A stretch of DNA of 64,000 bases from assembly GCF_009727055.1 (NCBI RefSeq), contig NC_052352.1:24904327-24968326 (forward strand), read 5' to 3'. Made by a program: the position numbers and the translations under genes. Shown piece after piece: positions 46,640 through 58,794 of this stretch. The notes below the pieces were generated by a model, which was not told the DNA's origin, searched no databases, and saw only the letters and a list, made by a program, of their open reading frames with translations. Position 1 is the stretch's first letter. Every line of letters starts with the position of its first letter. The DNA is from Benincasa hispida. Taxonomy: Eukaryota; Streptophyta; Magnoliopsida; Cucurbitales; Cucurbitaceae.

Positions 46640-49500
46640 TTAGGAAAAAGGCTGGGAAAAGGCTTGGGATTTTTATTGTTTACAAAATGGTAATATGATT
46701 GATGGTATTGATGGAGTTTGAGTATGAGCAACCACCAAGGTGGGAGTTTACAGCCTAAATGTGACCACCTTGAATGTATTTGAACAATTCATGAAATGGT
46801 TGGGAAATGTTATTTAGTGTGATATGGGAGCAAATCAGAATAGAAATAATATATTAGACATCTTAATCTAAGAACTCTCAGGATCAATAAAGTTTATACC
46901 ATTCCCTATTTCTCGAATGCACAAGCTATGAACTTAATGTTTCTCAATGACAATGTCCATTGCCAAATCTAGTGCATTTGTATGTAAATGGTAAATAGGA
47001 TAATGGTGGATCCTGATACATCATTTAACCAAATTTGAAGATTCCAACTCAATGTATCGATCCTGATCTGGAGTCCAGTTGCAATCGCCATGTGATAATG
47101 AAAGCTATTGACAGTTAATAACCTATACAGAAAGACTTCAGAATTTAAGAAACGGATGACCGATTTTGAAGAGTTGAAATTTTGATTGGTCGTGAACATG
47201 ATATGCTTTCAGATACATTCAATGATTTGGATATGAATGTACTGGATAGCATTCAGGAACATGACCCAATTTGTAGCCCTGTGGACCGTTGGACAATATC
47301 AATTATATAAAGGATGATTTGTCAAAGACAAGGAAAATACTACAAACACGCGGTCAAATGTTTTGTGTATAAAGTTGTCACGCACCATATGAGGTTTTGT
47401 TGAATCTAACAACCGATGATTTGGACAATTCGGTGTAAGAAGTGGGAGGAAGGTTGAAAGTAGAGGACTTCGTGCAAGTAAAAGAAAAAATCGGATGGCT
47501 TGTTCAGAGTCACTATAGTATAATGTTGCAACATACATGTTTTTTATTTAGAACTAAGTCAAAGTCACGTGAATTGGATTCATCAAATGATTGGCACTGG
47601 AGTTCTGTGACGCCCGTAAGAGAAAAATCATCTAATTTAGTGTAGCACAATTGTAGTCTCGACATCAAAATCAAAAGTTTGTGATAACAGACCATAGAGT
47701 ATTATTGGGGTTACCTGTTAACGTGAGCCGGTCATCGGGACGTGATGTACGATGACTGGTCAGAAGTTTGTCCTGGTACTCGGTGCGGGACCCACCTGCT
47801 GACAAGATTAGAGGATCCGAGGTTAAGTTTAATATGGTTAGGAAAACACAATTTTTGTGAGGCTCACAGATGATGCAGAATGTAGGGAAACCGTCATTAA
47901 GATATGCGTGAGTATATAATACTACAAATGATAGGATGGGAAGTCTGTTTTTCAGATAAATCAAGTCATTTTGTTCACTTGATGTTTCCATTGCCACTGT
48001 TACGCTAAACCTCCATGATGCGGGGTTGCGTATCGTGGGGTTGGGAGGCATGCTGGCATGGGTTGTATAGACAACTATGCAAAGCAAACAAGACCTGAGG
48101 TTCGAGAGAATAGCTAGGACTCTCATACTTTTTACAACTATGGGCTTGGGAGCGATTTCCAAACAATGGCTCCACAGCCTACAATATTGTAATGACGCTC
48201 AGTTAGTTGGAGCGAGCCTACGATTTCTCGGTATGTTGTTTTAATTCAATTTCAATTTTTATATCACTGATCTAGTTTAATTTATAATTCTAATTATCAA
48301 TTTAAAAATTTAGGTGGAGAGATAAATTTTGTTGTGGACTAGGAACAGCCACACATGCAGTCAGCCAAGTATTAGATACATGTTTGATCTGCCTCAACTG
48401 ATTTAGGCTACATTCACTTGAACCTAATTGATTATTTTATACTATTTTTATTGTATTTGTCTTTAATATTCTCTAAAAATATTTTTGTGGTTTCAGGTTT
48501 TTGGGAAGCCGTTTTACAAAATTTATTATGCATGTTTGCCTAATCTTTTATATGAATTTGGTCAAAACATATGGCAAACGATGAGTCCTCTCATATGTGT
48601 TTCACACATTGGTGAGTGGGTATCTCCTGACAGGGTGATGAGAACAATTCGGTTTTCAGTATGATGTCCCATCGCCTTGTATACTGAACCCGTCTGGCAT
48701 GCATATTGACCTAAGGACTAAAGATTTGCTCCGAAAAAGTTTTCACATTTTGGTAGTGCGATGGCAAACTAACGTGCAAAGTTTAATTACAGTGGGGGTT
48801 TCTCTTGGAAACAGTTTGACACAGATGTCACTCCAGACAGTATATTCAATTGGTTAATTAATATTCACAAGGCGCTATGTCACTCACTGGGAGCAGTTGT
48901 GGGTTCATCTAGTAAATGAATGAATATCATCTAATTATTTTTTAATTTAAATTTAATTTTAAATATTGTCTAATTTTTTTATAATTCACAGAAAATGCGA
49001 ACAACAGTAGATCTATGAGGTTGCAAATGATACCGAACTTAAGTTCTTTGCCTATATGTAGTGGAACAACCAAAAGCTGTTATGGAGGAAATTTATTATA
49101 TGTACGATATACCTATTATTCTATCCACCAACTCCTAAGACGTAGAGGACCTTTCAGAAGAGGATAAGTTTGGAATGAGGTGCACATAATGGTAAGAGTT
49201 ACCCACTATGATGCAAACAACATAGTTAAACTGATTATTTTATCCGATGATGATGATGCCAACATTTGGTTTAGGACATTATGACTCAGAGGCCTGGTCC
49301 TTCGTCTTCATACGTGCATGGACATGGTCGGGCGTCGTGGAGAGTATAATGAATATTTATATTATGAAGCGCCTGCAGAGGTACCAAGCAACATCAAAGA
49401 AGAACCCGAGCAACCTTCAAGTTCGAAGTCGATGGACGACAACAGCTCGAAATCCGACGACGTCCGCCTTGGTGGGAACACAATTGAATTTTTTAATTAA
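46640..49500 (+). pseudogene. Left copy of the MuDR-PMD transposon gene, frameshifted throughout
   Basis: Same gene as on the minus strand at 50216-53430. Pieces of the MuDR-like N-terminal part are at 46650-47640 and of the PMD part at 47700-48920 (for example 'LWAWERFPNNGSTAYNIV' near 48140-48190). A 3' end is missing from the right copy: open at 49318-49500, with 'MDMVGRRGEYNEYLYYEAPA' and an acidic, Ser-rich tail ending 'GGNTIEFFN'. Frame changes occur every few tens of bases through added A, T, C or G. Introns are likely near 48228-48320, 48395-48500 and 48920-48990, by comparison with the other copy. The frame damage may be sequencing error rather than decay. Confidence 0.7.
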
Positions 49501-49967
49501 TTTTTATATTAAATGAGATTTTAATTTACATTTTTTATTTTAATGAGATATTATTTTTTTTTTAACTTTATTCTTTTTAGAGTTAAAATAAAAAAATAAA
49601 ATATTTTTGAAGAATTTGTGCTATAAAATGGAAAATTAAAAAAAAAAAAAAGAAAGGAAGAAAGAAAGAAGAAGTGGAATGTGTTAAAAATTAAAAAAGA
49701 AAAAAAAAAAAGAAGAGCAAGGTCCGAGAGTTCAAAATTCCGACCAGGTAGGTCAATTTTGAACCCTCGAGTTTTATAAAAAAAAAATATTGGTGAAAAC
49801 AACCTTATTTTCCAAATAGTTTCTAAAAAGGACAATATCCTTTTAATTTTCCCCACGGCGGCTTTATGGTTCTATTTGTGTCGATTATATGCCATTTGGT
49901 TTAAAATCGATCCTAACATTAATTATAAGATTACTTCTTAAGCCCTTTTGTACTATTAATGATCACT

Positions 49968-50160
49968 AGGGCTGTTCAAAAACACTTGATGACCCGATAA
50001 AACTGATCAATCCAACCCAACTCGTGCAGTTTGAATTTGGTTCAAATAAATGAAAACTTTATGGGTTGGGTTTGGTTCATGGGTTCACTTAATATAACCA
50101 AAACCACCAACCCAAACCAACCCGGATTTATTATTAACTTTAAAATATATTTTTTATTAC
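49968..50160. repeat. 'gggttgggtt' MITE-like piece in the spacer
   Basis: 'agggctgttcaaaaacactt' at the left, then 'gggttgggtttggttcatgg' and 'ccaacccaaaccaacccgga'. It ends in the (TA)n tract without a matching right end. Confidence 0.45.
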
Positions 50161-50186
50161 TTTATAGCACAATTATATATATATTA

Positions 50187-50213
50187 TTATATATATATAT
50201 ATATATATATATA
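50187..50213. repeat. (TA)n microsatellite
   Basis: About 27 bases of alternating AT/TA, exactly at the point where the right arm stops matching the left. Confidence 0.8.
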
Positions 50214-50215
50214 CT

Positions 50216-53200
50216 TCTTGATGTTGCTTGGTACCTCTGCAGGCGCTTCATAATATAAATATTCATTATACTCTCCACGACCCCGACCATGTCCATGCAC
50301 GTATGAAGACGAAGGACCAGCCTCTGAGTCATAATGTCCTAAACCAAATGTTGGCATCATCATCATCGGACTAAAATAATCAGTTTAACTATGTGTTTGC
50401 ATCATAGGGGTAACTCTTCCACATTATGTGCAACCTCATCAAACTTATCCTCTTGCTGAACAGGTCCTCTACGTCTAGGAGTTGGTGGAAGAATAATAGG
50501 TATATCGTACATATAATAAATTTCCTCCATATAGCTTTGGTTGTCACTACATATAGCAAGAACCTAGTTCGGATCATTTGCAACCTCATAGAGTCTACTG
50601 TTGTTCGATTTCTGTGAATTATAAAAAAATTAGACAATATTTAAAATAAATTTAAATTAAAAATAATTAGATGATATTCATTCATTTACTAGATGACCCA
50701 CAACTGCTCCCAGATGAGTGACATAGCGCCTTGTGATATTATTATACCAATGAATATATTCTGGAGTGACATCTGTGTCAAACTGTTCAAGAGAAACCCC
50801 CACTGTAATAAACTTTGCACGATAGTGCCATCGCACTACCAAATGTGAAACTTTTTCGGAGCAATCTTTAGTCCTTAGGTCAATATCATGCAGTACGGGT
50901 TCAGTATTACAAGGCGATGGGACATCATACTGAAAACCGAATTGTCTCATCACCCTGTCAGGAAGATACCACTCACCAATGTGAAAACATATGAGAGGAC
51001 TCATCGTTTGCCATATGTTTTGACCATTCATATAAAAATTAGGCAAACTATGCATAATAATTTTGTACGGCTCCCAAATAACCTGAAACACAAAATATTA
51101 TATTAGAGAATATTAAAGACAAATACAATAAAAATATGTATAAAATAATCAATTAGGTTCAGTGTAATGTACCTAATCAGGTTGAAGCAGATCAAACATG
51201 TATCTATATTGGCTGACTACATGTGTGGCTGTCCTAGTCACACAAAATTTATCTCTCCACCTAAATTTTTAAATTGATAATTTAGAATTTAAATTAACTA
51301 GATCAGTGATATAAAAATTAAATTGAATTAAAACAACATACCGAGAATCGTAGGCTCGTCCAACTAACTGAGCGTCATTAACATATTGNNNNNNNNNNNN
51401 NNNNNNNNNNNNNNNNNNNNNNNNNNNNNNNNNNNNNNNNNNNNNNNNNNNNNNNNNNNNNNNNNNNNNNNNNNNNNNNNNNNNNNNNNNNNNNNNNNNN
51501 NNNNNNNNNNNNNNNNNNNNNNNNNNNNNNNNNNNNNNNNNNNNNNNNNNNNNNNNNNNNNNNNNNNNNNNNNNNNNNNNNNNNNNNNNNNNNNNNNNNN
51601 NNNNNNNNNNNNNNNNNNNNNNNNNNNNNNNNNNNNNNNNNNNNNNNNNNNNNNNNNNNNNNNNNNNNNNNNNNNNNNNNNNNNNNNNNNNNNNNNNNNN
51701 NNNNNNNNNNNNNNNNNNNNNNNNNNNNNNNNNNNNNNNNNNNNNNNNNNNNNNNNNNNNNNNNNNNNNNNNNNNNNNNNNNNNNNNNNNNNNNNNNNNN
51801 NNNNNNNNNNNNNNNNNNNNNNNNNNNNNNNNNNNNNNNNNNNNNNNNNNNNNNNNNNNNNNNNNNNNNNNNNNNNNNNNNNNNNNNNNNNNNNNNNNNN
51901 NNNNNNNNNNNNNNNNNNNNNNNNNNNNNNNNNNNNNNNNNNNNNNNNNNNNNNNNNNNNNNNNNNNNNNNNNNNNNNNNNNNNNNNNNNNNNNNNNNNN
52001 NNNNNNNNNNNNNNNNNNNNNNNNNNNNNNNNNNNNNNCTAGCTATCTCTCGAACCTCAGGTCTTGTTGCTTTGCATAGTTGTCTATACAACCATGCCAA
52101 GCATGCTCCACCCCACGAATACCACCCCGCATCATGGAGGTTAGCTAACAGTGGCATGAACATCAAGTGAACAAAATGACTTGATTTATCTGAAAACAGA
52201 CTTCCATCCATCATTTGTAGTATATATACTCACGCATATCTTATGACGGTTTCCTCATCTGCATCATCTGTGAGCTCACAAAATTGTGTTCCTAACCATA
52301 TTAAACTTAACCTCGATCCTCTAATCTTGTCAGCAGGTGGGGTCGCACCGAGGTACAGTTGACAAACTTCTGACCAGTCATCGTACATCACTCCGATGAC
52401 CGGCTCACCGTTAACAGGTAACCCCAATAATACTTCTATGTCTTGTTATCCAAACTTTGATTTGATGTCGGACTACAATTGTGCTACACTGATAGATGAT
52501 TTTTCTCTTACGGCGTCACAGAACTCCAGTGCAATCATTGATGAATCCAATTGCACGTGACTTTGACTTAGTTCTAAATAAAAACATGTATGTTGCACAT
52601 TATACTTAGTGATCTCGAACAAGCCATCCGATTTTTTCTTTATTGCACGAAGTCTCTACTTGCAACCTTCCTCCCACTTCTTACACCGAATTGTCCAAAT
52701 CATCGGTGTAGATTCAACAACCTCATATGGTGCGTGACACTTTATTACAAAACATTTGACCGCGTGTTGTAGTATTTCCTTGTCTTGACAAATCATCCCT
52801 TTATATAATTGAGTATTGTCAACGTCCACAGGGGCTACAATTGGGTCATGTTCCTGAATGCTATCCAGTACATTCATATCCAAATCATTGAATGTATCTG
52901 AAAGCATATCATGTTCACGACCATCAAAATTCAACTCTTCAAATTCGTCATCCGTTTCTATTCTGAAGTCTCTGTATAGGTTATTAACTGTCATATCTTC
53001 ATTATCACATGGCGATGCAACTGACTCCAGATCAGGATCGATACATTGAGTTGGATCTTCAAATTGGTTAAATGATGTATCAGGATCCACCATTATCCTA
53101 TTTACATTTACATACAAATGCACTAGATTTGGCAATGACATTGTCATTGAGAACATTAAGTTCATAGCTTGTGCATTCGAAATAGGGAATGGTATAAACT

Positions 53201-53430
53201 TTATTGATCCTGAGAGTTCTAGATTAAGATGTCTATATATTATTTCTATCTGATTTGCTCCCATATCTACACTAAATAACATCCCAACCATTTCAATGAA
53301 TTGTTCAAATACAATTCAAGGTTCACATTTATGGTAAAACTCCCACTTGGTGGTTGCTCATACTCAACTCCATCAATACCATCAATCATATTACCATTTG
53401 TAAACAATAAAAATCCCAAGCCTTTTCCAG
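50216..53430 (-). pseudogene. MuDR N-terminus / plant mobile domain (PMD) fusion gene, right copy
   Basis: Read on the minus strand. The start is near 53432, 'MAGKGLGFLLFTNGNMIDG', with a frameshift near 53290. Then comes an open MuDR-type N-terminal region (52656-53291), with 'SNAQAMNLMFSMTMSLPNLV' and an acidic middle, and the DNA-binding block 'DKEILQHAVKCFVIKCHAPY' leading to 'WTIRCKKWEEGCK'. A broken stretch follows ('VQLDSSMIALEFCDAVRE', 52480-52650), where a MULE would lead into its DDE transposase. Instead the PMD follows: 'LGLPVNGEPVIGVMYDDWSE' (52375-52430), 'MFMPLLANLHDAGWYSWGGA', the N gap, and 'VIWEPYKIIMHSLPNFYMNG' (51030-51090) through 'GEWYLPDRVMRQFGF' to 'HLGAVVGHLVNE' (50678). 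A last exon (50400-50600) has 'YYMYDIPIILPPTPRRRGP'. PMD genes occur in plant transposons and as domesticated genes. Confidence 0.75.
51389..52038. other. Assembly gap, 650 N
   Basis: The undetermined bases lie inside the PMD coding region. Flanks 'gagatagctag' and 'caatatgttaatgacgctca' (minus strand) match left-arm sequence that is only about 64 bases apart (48118-48181). Long frames spanning the gap are artefacts of the Ns. Confidence 0.95.
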
Positions 53431-54760
53431 CCATTTTCTAAAAAAAAAAAAAAAAAAAGAGAGACAAATATCAATTTTTTGTATTATACTTTTTATAAGA
53501 AGTATATTAAAAAATATTAATTCTTTTAGTTTATAAACATAAACTTTTTAAGTTTTATGAACATCAACTTTTTAAACATAACAATAAATTAAACTTTTTA
53601 TAATTATTTTTAAACATAACAATAAATTAAACTTTTTATAACTATTTTTAAAAATAACAATAAATTAAAACTTTCAAATTAGAGAAGTGAGGTAAACTTT
53701 TTAAAAACTATTTTTTCAATTTTAATGACAAAATTAAAAAAAATTAAATTAAATTAAACTTTCTAAACTATTTTGACTATATTTTTCAAAGTTTAATACT
53801 AGAAAATATCAACTTATCACAATAAAAATAACAATAATAATTTTTCATATGAATAAACTAAAATTTTAAACTTATATTAAACTTTTGAAACTATTACTAA
53901 CTATCCACAATAATTTTGTATTAACTATAAATATCAACTTTCAAACATAACATAAAACTAAACATTTTAACACTATAAACATCAAAGTTAATACTAAATA
54001 AAATCAAATATCATAAGAATAAACTAAACTTTTCAATTATCATAAGTTCAACTCACAAGATTCAGACGGTAGTTCTCTTTTTTCCTTTCAAGTGACAACG
54101 TTCACACCTTTTTTTCCTGTTATTTGTTATCTTTTACAACTAACTACCAAAAATTAAAAAATAATAATCTATAAAAAATAATAATATAAGAACAAAAATA
54201 AAATGTATAATTATTCTTAAAAAATAAAAATTTAGTAGAGTAACGAACCAGTATAGTTGTGTGAGAATAATTTGTATTAAATGAAACAAGAAGAGAAATA
54301 GAAATAGAAATGGGAGGAAAGGAAGATGATTTTGCAGGCTTATTTTCGAAGGCAGTGAGGAGGCAGTGAGTGAAGGGGCAGTGAGCAAATCAAGGGGAGA
54401 GGGGTGAGCAAAATCAAGGGTAGTGAGCTATCGAGGGAGTGAGTGAGCAAAAATGAAGAGGGACAAAAATTATCGAGGGAGTGAGTGAGTGAGCAAAAAT
54501 GAAGAGGATGGAGTTTAAAAGGATGTAGGTTGAGTGTTGAACACTCTACCCATGGATTTGGGGTGGTTGAAGAGGTATTAAGGCTATGGCAGAGGGCCAT
54601 GCATGCGTCAATGCATGCAGGGAATTGGAGCAGGGAAATCGGATTAGTGGCGGGCAGAGGGAGCATGCATGCAGTCGGTCAATGCATGCAGGGAATCGCG
54701 CAGGGGAATTGGAGCAGGGGCAACATGGTGATAGGACCTCATACTGCATGTCTTGAGTGA
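53431..54760 (-). promoter_or_regulatory. Leader and intron-like region of the right MuDR-PMD gene
   Basis: AT-rich from 53431 to about 54250, with many diverged 'taaactttttaaa' words. G/A-rich on the plus strand from 54290 to 54500, which is a C/T-rich leader on the minus strand. Partner of 45480-46640. No coding frame was accepted. Confidence 0.35.
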
Positions 54761-54764
54761 ATTT

Positions 54765-54850
54765 ACCCTCACGAGCGAGATCCTCCTCATGAGCGAGATC
54801 CTCATGAGAGAGATCCTCCTCATGAGTGAGATCCTCATGAGCGAGATCAA
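54765..54850 (-). repeat. 'gagcgagatcctcctcat' minisatellite, right arm
   Basis: Five head-to-tail copies of 'gagcgagatcctcctcat' or the shorter 'gagcgagatcctcat'. An 'agcgagat' word recurs further to about 54965. Confidence 0.75.
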
Positions 54851-55799
54851 GCATTTCTTTAACAAACTGTCTTCCTAGCAATGCTCACCTTACCAGCAAG
54901 ATTCAGCCCACATTTCTAGCGAGATTCCCTTCTAGAGCGAGATCCTCATCACAAAATTTGCGAGATTTCCTTCAGCCCACTTATCTTCCTTGTCGAGAGT
55001 CAAAGTTTTGACTTATGTATGTCGAAACTTCAACCTTCGACAACACTAATATTCCAAGTTTTTCTTTGTTTGTCGAGTTCTCAACGTTCGACCTCTACAT
55101 TAATCGAATCCTCAACCCTTAACTTGTAGCCTCGATCTCCCAAAATAACAATATTTCTCTAATAAGTTTCAAAACAACCTTATTTCTCTAATAAGTTTTG
55201 AAAACATCCATATTAATATGAAAGGTCCAGCAGTCGTGCCAAAAAATATATAAGGTTAACTAAAAGAGTAGATTATTTGGAGCTTACATTTTAAAAAAAA
55301 AATGCCATAGATCTTAAGAACTATTAGTTTTATCAATAGCTACATCATCTAAACCTCAAGCCATATATGGGAAGATGAAGAATGTTAGAGAGAAAAGTCA
55401 ATCGTTATAGAAAATCTAACTTTTTTTTTTCTTTTTTTCAATTTTGAAATTTTAATTACAAAACTACCACAATGGACATAATAAAAAAATTTATATTAAT
55501 ATATGAGATGTATAATATCCGGATGCATCTATTGATCCCTTTTTCCCTTTAAATGTTGCTTGTTAAAAGAAAATGTTTATATTTCATAAAAGTATACCCT
55601 TTTTCCCTTTAGATGTTGCTTGTTAAAAGAAAATGTTTATATTTCATAAAAGTGTGATATACTTAATAATGTGAGGTATATATTCTTGATTCATTCCATG
55701 TATATTTCATAAGTGTGGGATATATATATTTAAATATGAGATATATATTTCTTGTTTCATTTCATGTTTATATTTCATAAATGCGAAGTATACTTAATA

Positions 55800-55905
55800 C
55801 TAAGGTGATTGTTTTAAATGACAAAGCTGTTTAAAATATTTACAAATATAGCAAAATGTTATTGTCTATCAGTGATAAACAGTGACAGATAGTAATTATA
55901 CTAGA
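55800..55905. repeat. MITE remnant with 'tatcagtgata', right arm
   Basis: 'caaatatagcaaaatgttat', 'tctatcagtgataaacagtg' and 'acagatag' resemble the MITE at 20285-20515. The partner lies at about 44140-44245. Confidence 0.4.
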
Positions 55906-55987
55906 TCTCAATTGTGTAAGACACTATTTAAGTGTTGATATAATATTAAATTTATATTCACCTATTAACTTAAACTTTGATTTAATA

Positions 55988-56021
55988 TGGTATCAGAGCA
56001 AGATGTCATATGTTCAAACCC
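55988..56021 (+). other. tRNA-derived or primer-site-like stretch
   Basis: 'tggtatcagagca' followed 11 bases later by 'gttcaaaccc'. The first is a primer-site word and the second resembles a Pol III B box, as in SINE-type or retroelement leader sequence. It does not fold as a full tRNA gene. The left-arm copy is near 44005-44035. Confidence 0.35.
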
Positions 56022-57371
56022 TTGTCCTGTCTCATTTTTGCCCCAATTTATATTGATTTTCACTTAATCCATTTTATCCATTATTCAAGATGAAAAATTG
56101 GAGGAGATACTCACTCTTGTAAAAAAAAAAACAAAAAAAAAGTGAGAAAAGAGGAGATACATAGATATTATTACACCCTAAAAATTAATAGAATATTCAA
56201 CAAGTGAAAATCAATATTTTTTTTAAGAAAAAAATGATATTACATATAGTTTTGAACTCAAAATATGATACCATGCATTTGAATTACCAAAAAATTCCAA
56301 AGCTTAAACTAATAGATTTTAATAGATTTAATTATATCAATATTTCAACATATGGTTGTTGTATAGAAGATTCGAAATATTAATGTCCATGGAAATATCG
56401 AAGTCCCAATTTTATGAAAATATCAATGAAACTTTATGAAAATTGATGGAAATTGTTATAATTACTTTATGAAACTTTGATTGTGGCTGAATTAGATTAT
56501 AATTGATCATTTTTAATCATCATCTCTATAAAGCAAGACAACATTTAGATGTATATTATAAAATATCTGTATACATGTCGATGCAAAAGTAGAAATTTAA
56601 AAAAAAAATGAAAGACTAATTACAAAATAATATCAAATATTGGAAATTAATTCCAAAATTAAAAAACATGAAATATTTGCATATAAAATAATTGTAAATT
56701 GTTATTATAAAATGAAGTGGATACAAAAATGAAAAATCAGGGGAGGAAAGTTGAAGTGAAATGATGTGAAAATTCAATAAAAAATATTTGAATGAAAATA
56801 CGTTGTTTTTTGAAAATAAAGATTTTGTATGATAATATAGGGGGGAAAACTTCCTTTGCACTTCCCTTGATCATAGCTAATTGACAAAAAAACAAAATTT
56901 CAAAATTTCAAATTTCGAGAAATTAAGAAAAAATCAAAATTTCTCCGTACAGAAATTTCGGCCCAAAATTTTGAGATTTCAACCTAAATTTTATAGTTGT
57001 ATGGTTAGCCGGAAAGAGAATGAGTTGACTCGACTTACTTACATTGGCATTAATGAGCTAGTGTATGATATAAGAGTATCATCTACGAGAATAATGTCAG
57101 TTGAGCTACGGTCATGTTGACAATGGTACGTAAATTATTAATTCTTATATTAATTATAATTTGATAAATTTTACTTTCCCAAATGAAAATGGCGGGAAAC
57201 AAACACAAAATTTAATTCAACTTTATGAAAGCCACCCATCAATATGTACGTGGTTTCATGAGAGAATTGTGAAATATCAAACTCTATTGGTTGAAAACTT
57301 TTATTATCGCACTTGTTCAAAACAAACACACATTCTCTATATATGTTAGCCAACCATCACTTGTAATTGGT

Positions 57372-57954
57372 AGGAGTGTACATGGGTTAGATTAGATTGG
57401 ACAGATTTTATGGACCAACCTAAAAATTTAGATTCGTCTGATTCGGAACTCGAATGAACCGAATAAGTCCCTAACCCAACCCAATTCTTAAAATTTAGAT
57501 TGTGCTTTCGGGTTAGGTTGGGTTGGGTCTTCGGGCTATTTATTTATTTATTTTTCTTTTTTATTACCTCTTTTATTAACTTAAATTACTTAAATTTGTG
57601 TACAACACATATTGACAATTAACTTTTCATAAAACTCAAATATTAAATATCAAAATCCAAGATATCTATTACAAACTTCATACAAACATCATAAGAATAT
57701 ATATGAGTTATAATATTCATAATTATATATATATATATATATTAAAAAATATAATAATAATAATATTAGAAATTTGGGTTGGGTTGGGTCAACCCGAATT
57801 TTTAAAAGTGTAACACAAACCAACCCAACCCGAAAAAAAATAAAAAAAATTCAACCAAACCCACCCAAAATTAAAACTAACTCAACCCAACTCAACCCTT
57901 CAATTTGGGTTGGATAGTCCGAGTTGTTGGGGTTGTCGGGTCATTTGAACACCT
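57372..57954. mobile_element. 'gggttgggtt' MITE-like element, right arm
   Basis: Ends 'aggagtgtacatggg' and 'tcatttgaacacct'. The interior has many 'gggttgggtt' words and complements, with (TA)n near 57723-57742. It is the inverted partner of 41999-42602. Confidence 0.5.
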
Positions 57955-58794
57955 CTCGTAATTTGTTTAGATATTCTCACTATACTAAATTTTCATTGAC
58001 TTCTCAACATTTTTCATCGATATTTCTACGTTTTCATGAATTTTTTATTGTTATGCAAGATTAATCAATATTTCTATTTTATCATTAAAAAGTCATATAA
58101 AATAATAACAATAATGATAATAAAAAGAACTAATACATTGGTGGATACAAATTAATAAACATTTTCTGACTTTACCTAAAAAGCTTCATGGTTTTTTAGT
58201 CTTGATTGTTGTGGGTGTCCAGCCCACTTGTTGCACAAGCAAGACTTTATTTTCAACTTGTGTTTTGTGAGCCCAATTACGGCTAATTTTTAAGATTGGT
58301 CCATCTTGAAAGTCCTAGGTTTTTCTTTTATATGATATGAGGATGATCTAAGGAAAAAAAGAGTGAAAAAGTGGCAAAAAATCGGAGAGAAAGATCGCAA
58401 TTCATTTTTCAGCGACAATATTTATAAAATTATTGATTGCTAGATTTTGAACCGTTGGATCCTGCAAAAATTTGGTCAATGTGTTCAAGACACATAGGAC
58501 CTCGTTTTGAATGGTTGGATCGTTTTTTGGAGCTCTGGTTTGTAGTAATGGCTGCAAAACCAAATCTATAAAACTGGGTGATTTTCATTCTTTTTATCTC
58601 TCAAGTGTTCATCTTTTATGTATGAAAGTATTGGTAGATAGTGAACCTTATATGATTGATTTGGGATCTTTTTCTCAATTTTATCATAATCAGAGAAGTT
58701 GGCAAGAGTGGACTCCTCACAAGTCCTGCGGTTTTTACTCTTTAAATAGAAGGGGATTTTCCATGTATAATTCGTGTATGCTCTTTACTTTTAA
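57955..58794. other. Non-coding sequence next to the family-A LTR
   Basis: Present in both arms (partner 41133-41998). It contains 'ttttatatgatatgaggatg' near 58327 and 'ttcagcgacaatatttat' near 58408. It has the feel of untranslated retroelement or promoter sequence, but I cannot name it. Small open frames here are not conserved between the arms. Confidence 0.3.

Larger units (their letters stand above)
39171..49402. repeat. Left arm of a giant inverted repeat
   Basis: The whole stretch is the reverse complement of 60668-50214 in unbroken order. Paired anchors are: 39190-39206 with 60650-60666; the 'ggacataaaatc' block 41118-41129 with 58800-58814; 'gcggccgaaatttc' 43026 with 56950; 'ggcttgggatttttattg' 46661 with about 53415; and 'cctgcagaggtaccaagcaa' 49371 with about 50225-50245. 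Against the right arm it shows mostly added or lost single bases, and coding frames are shattered. Confidence 0.9.
49403..50213. other. Spacer between the inverted arms
   Basis: Single-copy within the palindrome. The left part carries the end of the MuDR-PMD frame (stop near 49500), then A/T- and purine-rich non-coding sequence to about 49850. A 'gggttgggtt' repeat follows (about 49968-50160), and (TA)n at 50187-50213 borders the right arm. Confidence 0.7.

Noticed and set aside
51378..52214. Long open frames of 278 and 218 residues across the 650-N gap
   Set aside because: They are open only because Ns cannot encode stops. Only the PMD piece at the right edge is real.
54765..54850. Short regular repeats as a CRISPR array
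   Set aside because: Units are 15-18 bp, head to tail without unique spacers, in plant DNA. It is a minisatellite.
55988..56021. A tRNA gene
   Set aside because: A-box- and B-box-like words are present, but no cloverleaf or acceptor stem can be drawn around them.
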